NCBI RefSeq assembly: GCF_000167355.1
Contig: NZ_AAEW02000014.1
Span: 1-64,000, forward strand
DNA from: Desulfuromonas acetoxidans DSM 684
Lineage (GTDB): Bacteria; Desulfobacterota; Desulfuromonadia; Desulfuromonadales; Desulfuromonadaceae
Length of the DNA: 64,000 nt
Direction of reading: 5' to 3'
In this document: piece by piece, positions 26,232 through 35,332 of the stretch
Numbering within the stretch: position 1 is the first letter of the stretch
Layout: each line of letters opens with the position of its first letter
The notes under the pieces: model-generated
What the model was told of the DNA's origin: nothing
Seen by the model: only the letters and a program-made list of their open reading frames with translations
Databases searched by the model: none
Translations under genes and position numbers: made by a program

Positions 26232-26384
26232 TTGACATCTACCGCACAATCCAGCACATTTTAGACATGAACACAAACCCCACACATCACCAGAACATTA
26301 TTATCACCATTCCTTAGGGATGGTGGGTGTTGTGATGTGCTGATACGTTGGCCGAACCCGCCCAGATGGCGGGTTTTTTTGTTG
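26232..26384 (+). ncRNA. candidate small RNA or leader before the kinase gene
   Basis: A perfect -35 TTGACA (26232-26237) precedes a weak -10. The transcript would contain CACATCAC...GTGATGTG (outer stem) enclosing CACCAT...ATGGTG, and then a terminator, ACCCGCC/GGCGGGT plus seven T (26356-26381). That is a compact transcription unit of about 115 nt with no reading frame. It could be an sRNA or an attenuator of the downstream gene. Confidence 0.4.
26356..26381 (+). terminator. intrinsic terminator
   Basis: ACCCGCC (26356-26362) and GGCGGGT (26368-26374) with a 5-base loop and a T7 run. It lies upstream of the kinase start at 26425, so it ends a short transcript or attenuates the gene. Confidence 0.8.
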
Positions 26385-26424
26385 CTGCTTTCTGGGCTTT
26401 ATTTCACACGAAACAGGAGGCAAC

Positions 26425-26952
26425 ATGAAACGAGTCGCTGTATTTGGTAATGCCGGTGGCGGCAAATCCACTCTGGCAAGAAGGCTGGCCGAGACCACCG
26501 GCCTGCCGCTGCATCCCTTGGACACCATCAAGTTCCGCCCAGGCGGTGACGAAATCCCTCAAGAAGAGTACCTGGCCCTTCATGCCGAGCTGCTGCAACA
26601 GCCGAAGTGGATCATTGACGGCTTTGGCTGCATGACGACTCTCTGGCAGCGTCTTGAAGTGGCCGACACGCTAGTCTATCTGGATCTGCCATTGTATGTG
26701 CATGCCTGGTGGGTAACGAAACGGTTGATCAAAGGGTTGTGGGTTACCCCAGAAGGGTGGCCGGAGGGCAGCCCCATGTGGCGCAGCACGCTGAGCAGTT
26801 ATCGGGTGCTGTGGTTGTGCCATCGCCACCTGACGCCGCGCTACCGCGCGTTTGTCGCTCAGGCGGCGCAAGACAAGCAGGTCTTTCATTTGCGCACGCG
26901 GGGGGAGATCAAACAATTTTTGCGTGAGACAGCGAAAGGGGTCCATGAATAG
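26425..26952 (+). CDS. adenylate-kinase-like P-loop kinase (FlaR/topology modulation type)
   Basis: A 175-residue P-loop protein: Walker A GNAGGGKST at residues 8-16, then LPLHPLDTIKFRPGG, IDGFGCMTTLWQRLEVADTL and the lid-like Arg segment WRSTLSSYRVLW. This is the family annotated as topology modulation or FlaR-like kinases. The substrate is unknown. AGGAGG precedes the ATG. It is monocistronic and behind a terminator-containing leader. Confidence 0.8.
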   Translation: MKRVAVFGNAGGGKSTLARRLAETTGLPLHPLDTIKFRPGGDEIPQEEYLALHAELLQQPKWIIDGFGCMTTLWQRLEVADTLVYLDLPLYVHAWWVTKRLIKGLWVTPEGWPEGSPMWRSTLSSYRVLWLCHRHLTPRYRAFVAQAAQDKQVFHLRTRGEIKQFLRETAKGVHE

Positions 26953-27029
26953 TCATGGGCCCTTTCGACTTATTTTGTAAGTGTCGTAATTGTTGTGTCC
27001 TGCTTTGGCGAACCCTATCTTTACGCATG

Positions 27030-27090
27030 TCTTGGTGCCCACGTGACGTGGGGTATCGACCCCACACCCGACCCCCTTTCTTGTTATATG
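27030..27090 (+). repeat. module A-like hairpin (R5a)
   Basis: CACGTGACGTGGGG-type sequence with GTGGGG (27048-27053) pairing with CCCCAC (27060-27065). Compared with the usual GTGGGC/GCCCAC the sixth pair is flipped from C-G to G-C, another compensated change. Confidence 0.6.
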
Positions 27091-27261
27091 ACACCAGAGT
27101 CAGCAAGGCCATTGGCGGCAGATCGCACACGTCATTGAACTGCCTAAGTTTAGAAAAAATCTCCGCCGAACCTCTGGGTGCAACTCAGATTTTTTCGTAA
27201 CCTCATCCAGCTCAAGCACTTGCACCCTCTTATCCACCATGACCTCGCTCACTCTGGTGAC

Positions 27262-27445
27262 AAGAAAGGATGCAAAGAAACACACCCCATGCCCTCGCCT
27301 GCCTGAGGCAGATTCCTTCCGTTCCACGGCGTTTCACCGCGCTCGCAAAACTCGGGCTGCGCCCTCAGACAGTTCCTCGCTTTTTTCCGGTGAACCACCG
27401 CTCCACTCCAGCGACGGCAAAGGGGAACAGACACCGAACCTCTCA
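27262..27445 (-). repeat. diverged module E copy in reverse orientation (R5b)
   Basis: It aligns loosely to the reverse complement of module E: GCAAAGAAAC-ACACCCC, AAAACTCGG-CTG and CCCTCA-ACAGTT islands in the right order. Pairing TTTCACCG/CGGTGAA replaces the stem of the other copies. It lies head to head with the full copy at 27450-27715. Confidence 0.45.
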
Positions 27446-27449
27446 TTGT

Positions 27450-27715
27450 TGCTTTTCCGGGGGGGCCCCTGTAACGCAGCCGGAGCACGTATCATGAGGT
27501 GCGAAACAGAGGGGCAAACTGTTTGAGGACTGTTGCAAACAGGCCGAGTTTTTGCCACTCCGCACATCATGATGCTTGCGCAGGGTACCCCGAAGGGGCA
27601 AGGCGCGGGGTGTCGTTTCTTTGCTGACTTTCTTTGGACAAGCAAAGAAAGTCAGGCCCATCATGAAATAGTCTGTGGGGGCGCAACCCCACGTCATGAG
27701 GGAAACAGGAGAAAT
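27450..27715 (+). repeat. module E structured repeat, copy 1 (R5c)
   Basis: Outer stem GCACGTATCATGA (27485-27497) with TCATGATGCTTGC (27567-27579), then GTGCG/CGCAC, then GGGCAAA with TTTGCC, then the constant hairpin CTGTTTG/CAAACAG. Downstream lies the perfect GACTTTCTTTG-gacaag-CAAAGAAAGTC hairpin. The arms differ in sequence from copies at 51.1 and 56.3 kb, yet pair equally well. Confidence 0.75.
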
Positions 27716-27807
27716 GGAGGGACACTATCCCGATGAAATTCCGTCTGCGATTGGTAAACCAGAGAGAACACCAGAAAATCGCGGCTCATGCCTTGCGCGA
27801 GCGATCT

Positions 27808-28518
27808 TTATTCGTTCGGCAATGGAATATCTTGCTCTAAACAGATCCCTTTATATTCTTCTGGATAGTGTTGTTTCATACAGTCCGGGCAGATGCTGTG
27901 ACTGATATCCGCTTCGGTGTGTTTATCGATATAGGTATCAACTTGCTGCCAATAACCTTTATCATCTCTGATTTTTTTACAAAAAGAGCACAAGGGCAAT
28001 ATGCCCCTTAAAATCTTAATCTCCGTTGCTGCTTTTTTAAGTTCCTGTATAAGCTCTTCGCGCTCTTTGGTGGCTTTTTTATTTGCGGTAATGTCTCGAC
28101 AAACGGAGAGGATCAACTTCTTGCCCCGGTAAGCGATACCATTACTGCTCAGTTCGATATCAATGAGGGTACCGCCTTTGCGACGGTGGCGTGTTTCAAA
28201 ATGATGGCCGACTTCAAGGACCGTTTGCGACATTTGATGCAATTCTTCTTTGGTAAACTCGGTATCCCAGTCCCAGACATGAAGCTGGTGGATCTCTTCC
28301 ATTGAATAACCAAGCATATCGGCAAATTTCTTATTCGCTTCAAAGACTTTTATATTTTGGTCAATGACAACGATGCCGTCGCGCGATTCTTCCACCAAAA
28401 GACGCCGCCAATAAATCTCATCTTTGAGCAACACTTCAACCTTCTTGAGCTCACGTTCAGCCTTTTCCAGGTTCAGAACGCGCTCTTCTAATTCTTCATA
28501 ACTCGGCTTTTCAGACAT
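27808..28518 (-). CDS. PAS sensor protein with C-terminal Cys motif, no output domain
   Basis: A 236-residue protein: a coiled coil (about residues 5-40), a PAS domain (about 45-165, with RDGIVVIDQNIKVFEANKKF and the PAC part SVCRDITANKKA), a second helix, and a Cys-rich tail with CSFCKKIRDDKGYW and ICPDCMKQHY. This tail is found on many PAS signalling proteins of sulfate and metal reducers and may bind metal. No kinase or cyclase domain follows, so it may act by protein contact. The start at 28518 follows AAGGA. Confidence 0.78.
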   Translation of the reverse strand: MSEKPSYEELEERVLNLEKAERELKKVEVLLKDEIYWRRLLVEESRDGIVVIDQNIKVFEANKKFADMLGYSMEEIHQLHVWDWDTEFTKEELHQMSQTVLEVGHHFETRHRRKGGTLIDIELSSNGIAYRGKKLILSVCRDITANKKATKEREELIQELKKAATEIKILRGILPLCSFCKKIRDDKGYWQQVDTYIDKHTEADISHSICPDCMKQHYPEEYKGICLEQDIPLPNE

Positions 28519-28861
28519 GATGATTCCTTTGCCCAAAAGAAAGACACATGTTGTTGTGTTTTATTAAAAAAGGCGCGACCCGCTGCTGCCCCACAGCTTG
28601 ATCAATAAATATAATGGATTAAATTAAAATATACCGTGTTCAAATGTTTTCGCCACAGAGAAAAAAGCACAGCCCACCCTTGCCAACATCATCCGTTCCA
28701 TGTCAATTATCCGGTAACCACTGGCTGAATTTCACTTGTTGGGAAAATTCTCACAATTGGCCGAAGAACAATGCTACAATCCTCAAACTCTTAACCTATT
28801 GTTTTAAAAAGCATTTTAAATATGTCAGAAACGTTTCTATGTCCACGCGATAAAGGAGCAC
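28519..28861. other. intergenic region, divergent promoters expected
   Basis: AT-rich 343-bp gap between the divergent PAS gene and the TRAP operon. I see the RBS of each gene and no convincing promoter, hairpin or coding frame. Confidence 0.4.
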
Positions 28862-29839
28862 ATGATGAAAAAAGGGCTGTTGATCCTGTTTTGCCTGTTG
28901 CTGGCCGTTACGTTGGTGCCGGTGAGCGGTTTTGCCGCGCGCACCACGTATGTCACCATCGGTACCGGCGGTGTGACCGGTGTGTACTACCCGACCGGCG
29001 GCGCCATTGCCAAGATGGTGAATAAGAAGCGCAGGGAGTACAACCTGCGCGCCACATTTGAGGCGACCGGCGGGTCGGTGTTCAATATCAATGCTCTCTC
29101 GGTGGGCGATCTCGAGTTCGGCATCGTTCAATCTGACCGGCAGTATCAGGCCTACAACGGTCTGGGCGAGTGGCAGGGCAAACCGTTTACCAAGCTGCGG
29201 GCGGTGTTTTCGATTCATCCCGAATTGGTGACCATTGTGGCCGGGGCGGACAAGAATATTCGCACAGTCGCTGACCTCAAGGGCCATGTGGTGAACATCG
29301 GCGCTCCAGGCACCGGCCAGCGCGGCAATGCCATGGACCTGTTGAATGCCGTGGACATGGAGCCGGGCAAGGATTTGCAAATTGAGGGGCTGAAAGCGGC
29401 GGAATCTGCGAGCATGCTGCAGGATGGCCGCATTGATGCCTACTTTTACACCGTCGGTCATCCTAACGGTTCGGTGAAGGAGGCTGTGGCCGGTGCGCGC
29501 AAGGTCAACTTTGTTGCCGTGCCCGAAGAGATCAGCAGCAAGCTGGTGCAGCAATTCCCCTTTTATGCGGCGGCAGCGATTCCGGTGAACCTTTATCCCG
29601 GCGTGGTTAATGACGGCGATGTGAACACCTATGGTGTGAAAGCGACGTTGTGTACCAGTGCCGATGTGCCGGATGAGATCGTTTATGCCATCACCAAAGA
29701 GGTGTTTGACAACTTCGAGCAGTTCAAAAAACTGCATCCGGCCTATGCGTCGCTGACCAAACAACAGATGCTCGACGGCCTGTCCGCGCCGATTCATCCT
29801 GGCGCGATGAAGTACTACAAAGAAGTGGGTTTGAAGTAG
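28862..29839 (+). CDS. TAXI-family TRAP transporter solute-binding protein
   Basis: A 325-residue periplasmic protein with a signal peptide cleaved near GFAARTTY. The family signature ITIGTGG-type segment reads VTIGTGGVTGVYYPTGGAIA, followed by the typical FGIVQSDRQYQAYNG and NIGAPGTGQRGNA. TAXI proteins feed a fused DctQM-type permease and commonly bind glutamate or other dicarboxylates. The substrate here is open. RBS AAGGAG. It is followed at 10 bp by the permease gene. Confidence 0.92.
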   Translation: MMKKGLLILFCLLLAVTLVPVSGFAARTTYVTIGTGGVTGVYYPTGGAIAKMVNKKRREYNLRATFEATGGSVFNINALSVGDLEFGIVQSDRQYQAYNGLGEWQGKPFTKLRAVFSIHPELVTIVAGADKNIRTVADLKGHVVNIGAPGTGQRGNAMDLLNAVDMEPGKDLQIEGLKAAESASMLQDGRIDAYFYTVGHPNGSVKEAVAGARKVNFVAVPEEISSKLVQQFPFYAAAAIPVNLYPGVVNDGDVNTYGVKATLCTSADVPDEIVYAITKEVFDNFEQFKKLHPAYASLTKQQMLDGLSAPIHPGAMKYYKEVGLK

Positions 29840-29849
29840 GGCAAGTGAC

Positions 29850-31970
29850 GTGAACAACTCCGGCACAGATGAGATGACCGCCCAACACAACCGGCAACCT
29901 GTTGACGAGGGCGTGGAACAGGCGCGCCGCCTTATTCAGGAGGAGGAGCTGGGCCTGCGCCACGTCTCGGGCTGGCAACGGTTTATCGTGCCGGTGGTGG
30001 CACTGTGCTGGTCGTTGTTTCAACTCTCGCTATCGAGCTGGCTGTTGCTCGATTCCACCTATGTGCGGGCCATCCACCTGGCGTTTGCGTTGTTCCTGAT
30101 CTTTATCTCCGCCCCCACCTTCAAGCGCAAAATCGACATTCCCGGCTTGCGCTGGCTATCGGCAACAGACCGGATTCCGCTGATGGACCTGGTCATTGCT
30201 CTGACGGCAACGCTGCTGGCTCTGTATATTGCCCTGGATTATGAGGGGCTGGCGGCGCGGGTTGGTATGGCCAGCAGCCGCGACATTGTGGTGGGTAGCC
30301 TGCTGGTGATCGTACTGTGGGAAGCCACGCGGCGCGTAGTCGGTCCGGCCCTGGCCATGATCGGCATGCTGTTCACCCTGTACGCCTTTTTCGGCCCCTA
30401 CATGCCGGACTTTCTCGCCTTCAAAGGGGTCAGCGTTAACCGCTACATCGGCCAGATTGCCCTGACCACTGAGGGCATTTACGGCGTGCCCATCTATGTG
30501 TCGGCCAAGATTGTCTTTCTCTATGTGCTGTTTGGTGCCTTGCTGGAAAAGGCCGGGGCTGGCCGCTTTTTTATCGATCTGGCCATGAGTTTGCTGGGGC
30601 GCTACAAGGGCGGACCGGCTAAGGCCGCGGTGCTCTCTTCCGGTTTAACCGGGCTGATTTCCGGCTCGTCCATTGCCAATGTCGTCACCACCGGCACTTT
30701 TACCATCCCGCTGATGAAGAAGGTGGGGTATCCGGCCAAGAAAGCGGCGGCCATTGAGGTAGCGGTGTCCACCAACGGCCAACTGATGCCGCCGGTGATG
30801 GGCGCGGCTGCGTTTATCATTGCCGAGTATGTCAACCTGCCGTACCTGGAGGTGTGCAAGGCGGCGGCGATTCCAGCCTTTGCCTCATATATTGCACTGT
30901 TTTTTCTCACCCATATTGAGGCAAGCAAACTCGGCATGCGCGGCCTGACCAAGGCAGAGCTGCCGGTATTCTTTGCCATTTTGAGCAAGGGCTTTCACTA
31001 TCTGGTGCCGATTTTCTACCTGCTCTACGAGCTGATCATACCGCGCCATTCACCGGACATGGCCGCCTTTCGCGCCACCATGGTGTTGCTGGTGATCATG
31101 TTGTTTCAACATCTGTTTCATGCCGCCCCAAACGGCCACTCGCGTCGCCGTGCCCTCTATCAGGGCATGGTGGATATCATCGACGGCCTGGTGGCCGGTG
31201 GACGCAACATGGTCAGCGTGGCCGTGGCCACGGCTGCCGCCGGGATTGTCGTCGGTGTTGTCACCATGGGGCTCGGTGGGCTGGTCACGGATATTATCGA
31301 CACCCTGAGCATGGGCAATCTCTACCTGATGCTTGGCATCGTCGCCTTTGCCAGTTTAATCCTCGGCATGGGGCTGCCAACCACGGCCAACTATATTGTC
31401 ATGGCCAGCCTGACCGCTCCGGCTCTGGTGACTCTGGCCGACTGGAACGGCTTTGCCGTGCCGCTGATTGCCGCGCACCTGTTCTGCTTTTACTTCGGCA
31501 TTCTCGCCGATGACACGCCTCCGGTCGGACTGGCAGCCTATGCAGCCAGTGCTATTGCCCGCAGTGAGCCGATTCCCACCGGGGTACAGGGTTTTCTCTA
31601 CGACATTCGCACGGCAGCGCTACCGTTCATGTTTATTTTCAACACCGACATCCTGCTGGTAGGCATCAATAGCTGGCCACTGGCCCTGTACATCTTCGTC
31701 ATGACCTGTGTCGGCACCTGCGCCTTTGCCGCCGCTACTCAGGGCTGGTTCATCGCCCCCAACCGCCTTCATGAAACCGGTTTGCTGTTTGTGGTGTGTT
31801 CCATCATGTTCCGACCCGACTTTTTTGGCCATCTGTTGCATATTGACAACCACTATCTGTGTTACATGCTTGGAGTAGGGCTGTTGGCCGCGATCTACAC
31901 CCTTCAGAAACCCCGCGCACGTCAGCATGAACAACGGATTCGCGCCCATGCGGCGCAGGAGGTGAAATGA
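29850..31970 (+). CDS. TRAP transporter fused 4TM-12TM permease
   Basis: A 706-residue inner-membrane protein combining the small DctQ-like and the large DctM-like subunits, as usual for TAXI systems. Many hydrophobic segments are visible. The DctM core shows SSGLTGLISGSSIANVVTTG, the second repeat LGMGLPTTANYIVMASL and FGILADDTPPVGLAAYA. The GTG start at 29850 has a weak ribosome site, and an ATG at 29874 is an alternative. It couples Na+ or H+ entry to import of the substrate delivered by the upstream binding protein. Confidence 0.9.
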   Translation: MNNSGTDEMTAQHNRQPVDEGVEQARRLIQEEELGLRHVSGWQRFIVPVVALCWSLFQLSLSSWLLLDSTYVRAIHLAFALFLIFISAPTFKRKIDIPGLRWLSATDRIPLMDLVIALTATLLALYIALDYEGLAARVGMASSRDIVVGSLLVIVLWEATRRVVGPALAMIGMLFTLYAFFGPYMPDFLAFKGVSVNRYIGQIALTTEGIYGVPIYVSAKIVFLYVLFGALLEKAGAGRFFIDLAMSLLGRYKGGPAKAAVLSSGLTGLISGSSIANVVTTGTFTIPLMKKVGYPAKKAAAIEVAVSTNGQLMPPVMGAAAFIIAEYVNLPYLEVCKAAAIPAFASYIALFFLTHIEASKLGMRGLTKAELPVFFAILSKGFHYLVPIFYLLYELIIPRHSPDMAAFRATMVLLVIMLFQHLFHAAPNGHSRRRALYQGMVDIIDGLVAGGRNMVSVAVATAAAGIVVGVVTMGLGGLVTDIIDTLSMGNLYLMLGIVAFASLILGMGLPTTANYIVMASLTAPALVTLADWNGFAVPLIAAHLFCFYFGILADDTPPVGLAAYAASAIARSEPIPTGVQGFLYDIRTAALPFMFIFNTDILLVGINSWPLALYIFVMTCVGTCAFAAATQGWFIAPNRLHETGLLFVVCSIMFRPDFFGHLLHIDNHYLCYMLGVGLLAAIYTLQKPRARQHEQRIRAHAAQEVK

Positions 31971-32461
31971 TGCTTCCGCACTATAAAAAAATTCTGTTTG
32001 CCACGGATCTTAGTGCCGGCGCTCCCGAAGTGTTACGTCATGCCATCAGCCTGGCTCGCGCGTATCAGAGTGAGGTTGAGATCCTCCACGTGCTACCTGA
32101 CATCAACCCGTCGGTGATCAACGAGGTCGCCCTGGTGATGGGTACAGACCAACTGGCCGAGTACGAACTGGCCCACACCGACGACGTGATCGACACCATC
32201 CGCCAACAAATACAGCACCTTGCCGCGCAGGAACTGGCCGAACACCCGGACGATCTGGCCCGCATCCAGGCCATTGAAGTCCATCACGGACCACCCGCTG
32301 CAACCATCCTTGAAGAAGCCGATCGCTATGGAGCCGATCTTCTGATCCTCGGTGCTCACGGTCGTGAAAAGCTCGAATACGCCCTGCTCGGCAGCGTTGC
32401 CAAACGGGTGATGCTGCATGCAACCATGCCGGTGCTGCTGGTTCATCTCGACAAATCTTGA
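31967..32461 (+). CDS. universal stress protein (UspA family)
   Basis: A 164-residue UspA-fold protein. It starts YKKILFATDLSAGAPEVLRHAISLA and has the ATP-binding C-terminal pattern GAHGREKLEYALLGSVAKRV (G-2x-G-9x-G type). The ATG overlaps the permease stop, and AGGAGG lies just before. Usp genes cotranscribed with TRAP transporters are known elsewhere and may adjust transport in response to ATP level. Confidence 0.92.
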   Translation: MMLPHYKKILFATDLSAGAPEVLRHAISLARAYQSEVEILHVLPDINPSVINEVALVMGTDQLAEYELAHTDDVIDTIRQQIQHLAAQELAEHPDDLARIQAIEVHHGPPAATILEEADRYGADLLILGAHGREKLEYALLGSVAKRVMLHATMPVLLVHLDKS

Positions 32462-32547
32462 TCTCAGCGCTATGTTCACAGCACAATCAAGCTAAAATCC
32501 ACTAAATTCTTGTGCGGTGGGATCTCCCTTCCTTGTATCCGACAGTA

Positions 32548-33489
32548 ATGATGAAACGTTCTCTTATCGTTGTTTTTCAAAAACCGATTGTCCGCCTTTT
32601 CATCGGAACAATCTGTATCAGTTTGGCGCCGATCTTTATCAAAGCATCGAACATGCCTCCCGACAGTTCGGCTTTTTACCGGATGCTTTTTGCCGGGCTG
32701 TCGATCGGTTTTTTGTTGAGCTTGGGCCGAGAAAACATCATTTGCAGCAAGAAACAAATTTTATTTCTTGCGGGAGGCGGCTTCTTCCTCGCCCTTGATT
32801 TCATGTGTTGGCATCGAAGTATCCACCTGATAGGCCCCGGTGTCGCGACATTGCTGACCAACCTGCAGGTATTCTTCACGGCAGCATTCTCTTTCCTGCT
32901 TTTCAGGCAACGCGTCACCAGACTTTTTATTTTCTCGGTGCCGGTGGCCTTTTGTGGCCTCTATCTGATTACCGGAGCAGACTTTGGAGCCCTCGCAGGG
33001 TATCAAGCGCTTGGAATTACGCTTGGGTTACTTTCGGCCTTATTCTATTCAGGCTATATCCTCTTTCTGCATCGAACGATGAAATCTTCCGTCCTGGGAG
33101 CAAAACCCTCAATGTTTGTGGTATCGTTGAGCAGTACCGCTCTTCTGGCTTTAACGGCACCTATCAATGGCGCATCGTTTGTGATTCCCGACCTTGCAAC
33201 TCTCGGTACGCTTCTGGGAGTCGGTATCTTGAGCACCACGCTTGGCTGGACCTTGATTTCATCGTCAATGCGGGCCGTTCCGGTGACCACCGCTGGATTG
33301 GTTCTGCTGCTGCAGCCCACCCTCGCCTTTATTTGGGAGGTTCTTCTCTTCGACAAACCGGTTGTACTACTGGAGACAGTCGGCGTCCTCTTGATCCTCG
33401 CGGCAATTTACTGTGGTTCCTACTCTAAACCCACTCCCGCCCCTTTAAAGAGCACCAAACAATCGAACAGGCCAATCAAACGAGGCTGA
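32548..33489 (+). CDS. EamA/DMT-family transporter
   Basis: A 313-residue membrane protein with about ten hydrophobic segments in two EamA repeats (residues about 10-145 and 160-290). Conserved spots are APIFIKASNMPPDSSAFYR, ALDFMCWHRSIHLIGPGVAT and GWTLISSSMRAVPVTTAGLV. Members export metabolites or amino acids. The start is uncertain: no clear ribosome site precedes the ATG pair at 32548/32551 or a GTG at 32512. Confidence 0.87.
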   Translation: MMKRSLIVVFQKPIVRLFIGTICISLAPIFIKASNMPPDSSAFYRMLFAGLSIGFLLSLGRENIICSKKQILFLAGGGFFLALDFMCWHRSIHLIGPGVATLLTNLQVFFTAAFSFLLFRQRVTRLFIFSVPVAFCGLYLITGADFGALAGYQALGITLGLLSALFYSGYILFLHRTMKSSVLGAKPSMFVVSLSSTALLALTAPINGASFVIPDLATLGTLLGVGILSTTLGWTLISSSMRAVPVTTAGLVLLLQPTLAFIWEVLLFDKPVVLLETVGVLLILAAIYCGSYSKPTPAPLKSTKQSNRPIKRG

Positions 33490-33493
33490 ACTT

Positions 33494-33522
33494 GGCGGAA
33501 TGCGCCGATTTGCCGCCTTTTT
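33494..33522 (+). terminator. weak terminator after the EamA gene
   Basis: GGCGG and CCGCC pair across a 14-base interval that contains further GC complementarity, followed by TTTTTC, just after the stop codon. Confidence 0.5.
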
Positions 33523-33690
33523 CAACATGTCGTTGTATACGCGATGGATATCAGGCTCTACCTTGCACCCCTTTTTGAATCTTGCTATGGTGCCCCCGTT
33601 TACCGGCTTCCCCCTTGAAAAAACATCGTTTTTTAAGAAACGATTTATCCCAAAGAGTCCTCGTACGACAGATCAAAAGGAAATGACACC

Positions 33691-35136
33691 ATGCTGACCG
33701 CTATTGAATTCAGTCTGTACCTGATGCTCATGTTGACCATCGGCTACCTGTCCATGAAAAAGACCAAGAATAACGAGGACTTCATCATTGGTGGTCGCAC
33801 TTTAGGTCCGGCAACTTCGGCGATCAGTGCCGGGGCTTCGGACATGAGCAGTTGGCTGTTACTCGGACTACCGGGGGCTGTTTTTGCTTCGGGCCTGGTG
33901 GAAGGGTTGTGGATCTCTCTGGGGCTAATTCTCGGCGCCTATGCTAACTGGTCGATCGTGGCGCCGCGACTGCGCGCTTATACGGAAAAACTCAATGCCG
34001 TGACGTTACCGACCTACCTGTCCAACCGTTTTGATGATTCTTCGCATGTGATCAAATCCATTTCAGCGGTGGTCATTCTGATCTTTTTCACCCTGTATGT
34101 CGCGTCGGGTCTCAAAGGGGGCACCCTGTTGTTTGCTCACAGTTTTGGTGCGAGCGAGCAGACGGCTCTGACCATCACCACGCTGGTGGTGGTGTCCTAC
34201 ACCTTTCTCGGCGGATATCTGGCCGTATGCTGGACCGATTTGATTCAGGGATTGCTGATGCTGGCGGCGTTAACTTTTTGTGCTTTGCTGGCGTTCTTTG
34301 CCGTTTCCGGCTCGGGAATCGACATTACCGTTGCCAACCCCAAGGCGTTTAACTATCAGACCTCCTGGCTCACCGGAGCATCGTTGATGTCGTGGGGGTT
34401 CGGTTATTTCGGTCAGCCCCATATCCTGGCACGCTTTATCGGCATTGACAAGGTGGACAGTGTGACCAAAGCCCGGCGGATCGGCATGAGCTGGATGATC
34501 GTCTGCCTGACCCTGTCAGTGGCAATTGGACTGAGCGGCATTGCCTGCAATGAACTGATGCCATTGCCCGGTGTTTCCGGACCGGACGGCAACAAGGAAC
34601 GGATCTTCCTGGCCCTGGTCAACGCGCTGTTTCATCCGGTGTTTTCCGGCATTGTCCTGGCTGCGGTGTTAGCCGCAGTCATGTCGACGGCCGACTCGCA
34701 ACTGCTGGTTCTGTCTTCCACGCTGACCGAGGACCTACCGCTGTTCAAGCAGTTCAGCCCCGGCCGTAAAGCATGGATCAGTCGCTTCGGCATTGTCGGC
34801 TTTGCCCTGTTGTCCGACATCATCACCTCCACCAGCAGCGGAACTATTCTCGGCATGGTCGGCTATGCCTGGGGCGGCTTCGGCGCAGCCTTTGGGCCGG
34901 TCATCCTGCTGTCGCTGATCTGGCGCGGCACGACCCGCCACGGTGCCCTTGCCGGTATGCTTGTCGGCGCGGTGACTATTTTTGTGGTGAAGAATTATGT
35001 GACCATCGAGGGGGAATATATCTTTGAATTGCTGCCGGGCTTTATTCTGGCGTTTGTCGCGGTGATTCTCGTCAGTCTGGTGACGGCCAAACCTTCGCAA
35101 GAGACGTTGCGCAAGTTTGATGAATCACAACCATAA
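33691..35136 (+). CDS. putP: sodium/proline symporter
   Basis: A 481-residue member of the sodium:solute symporter family with about 13 transmembrane segments. PutP-type features are EDFIIGGRTLGPATSAISAG, ASDMSSWLLLGLPGAVFASG (Na+ site region), GFGYFGQPHILARF and VLAAVMSTADSQLL. It imports proline with Na+, for osmoprotection or nutrition. AAAGGAA precedes the ATG. It is monocistronic between the EamA gene and the flagellin. Confidence 0.92.
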   Translation: MLTAIEFSLYLMLMLTIGYLSMKKTKNNEDFIIGGRTLGPATSAISAGASDMSSWLLLGLPGAVFASGLVEGLWISLGLILGAYANWSIVAPRLRAYTEKLNAVTLPTYLSNRFDDSSHVIKSISAVVILIFFTLYVASGLKGGTLLFAHSFGASEQTALTITTLVVVSYTFLGGYLAVCWTDLIQGLLMLAALTFCALLAFFAVSGSGIDITVANPKAFNYQTSWLTGASLMSWGFGYFGQPHILARFIGIDKVDSVTKARRIGMSWMIVCLTLSVAIGLSGIACNELMPLPGVSGPDGNKERIFLALVNALFHPVFSGIVLAAVLAAVMSTADSQLLVLSSTLTEDLPLFKQFSPGRKAWISRFGIVGFALLSDIITSTSSGTILGMVGYAWGGFGAAFGPVILLSLIWRGTTRHGALAGMLVGAVTIFVVKNYVTIEGEYIFELLPGFILAFVAVILVSLVTAKPSQETLRKFDESQP

Positions 35137-35332
35137 CGAGGGAAGGTTCGCTGCCGATTCTTTAAAAAAGACGACATACCCGGCACTGAAAGGCAGTAGA
35201 AATCATTAACTTTCACCGCAAAAACAGTCAGTTACCATATCTGCAAATTTGACAAACAGACCATTTATGCTAAATTTAAATACTAACTAAAAACGTAGCA
35301 TCATGATTTGGCGACCCTCCAGGAGGTGTCCT

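Noticed and set aside
27334-27736. Several 60-100-codon frames on both strands around 27.3-27.7 kb, and similar ones at 51.0-51.4 and 56.1-56.6 kb
   Set aside because: They come from the hairpins of module E, overlap each other on both strands, and have no ribosome sites or family resemblance.
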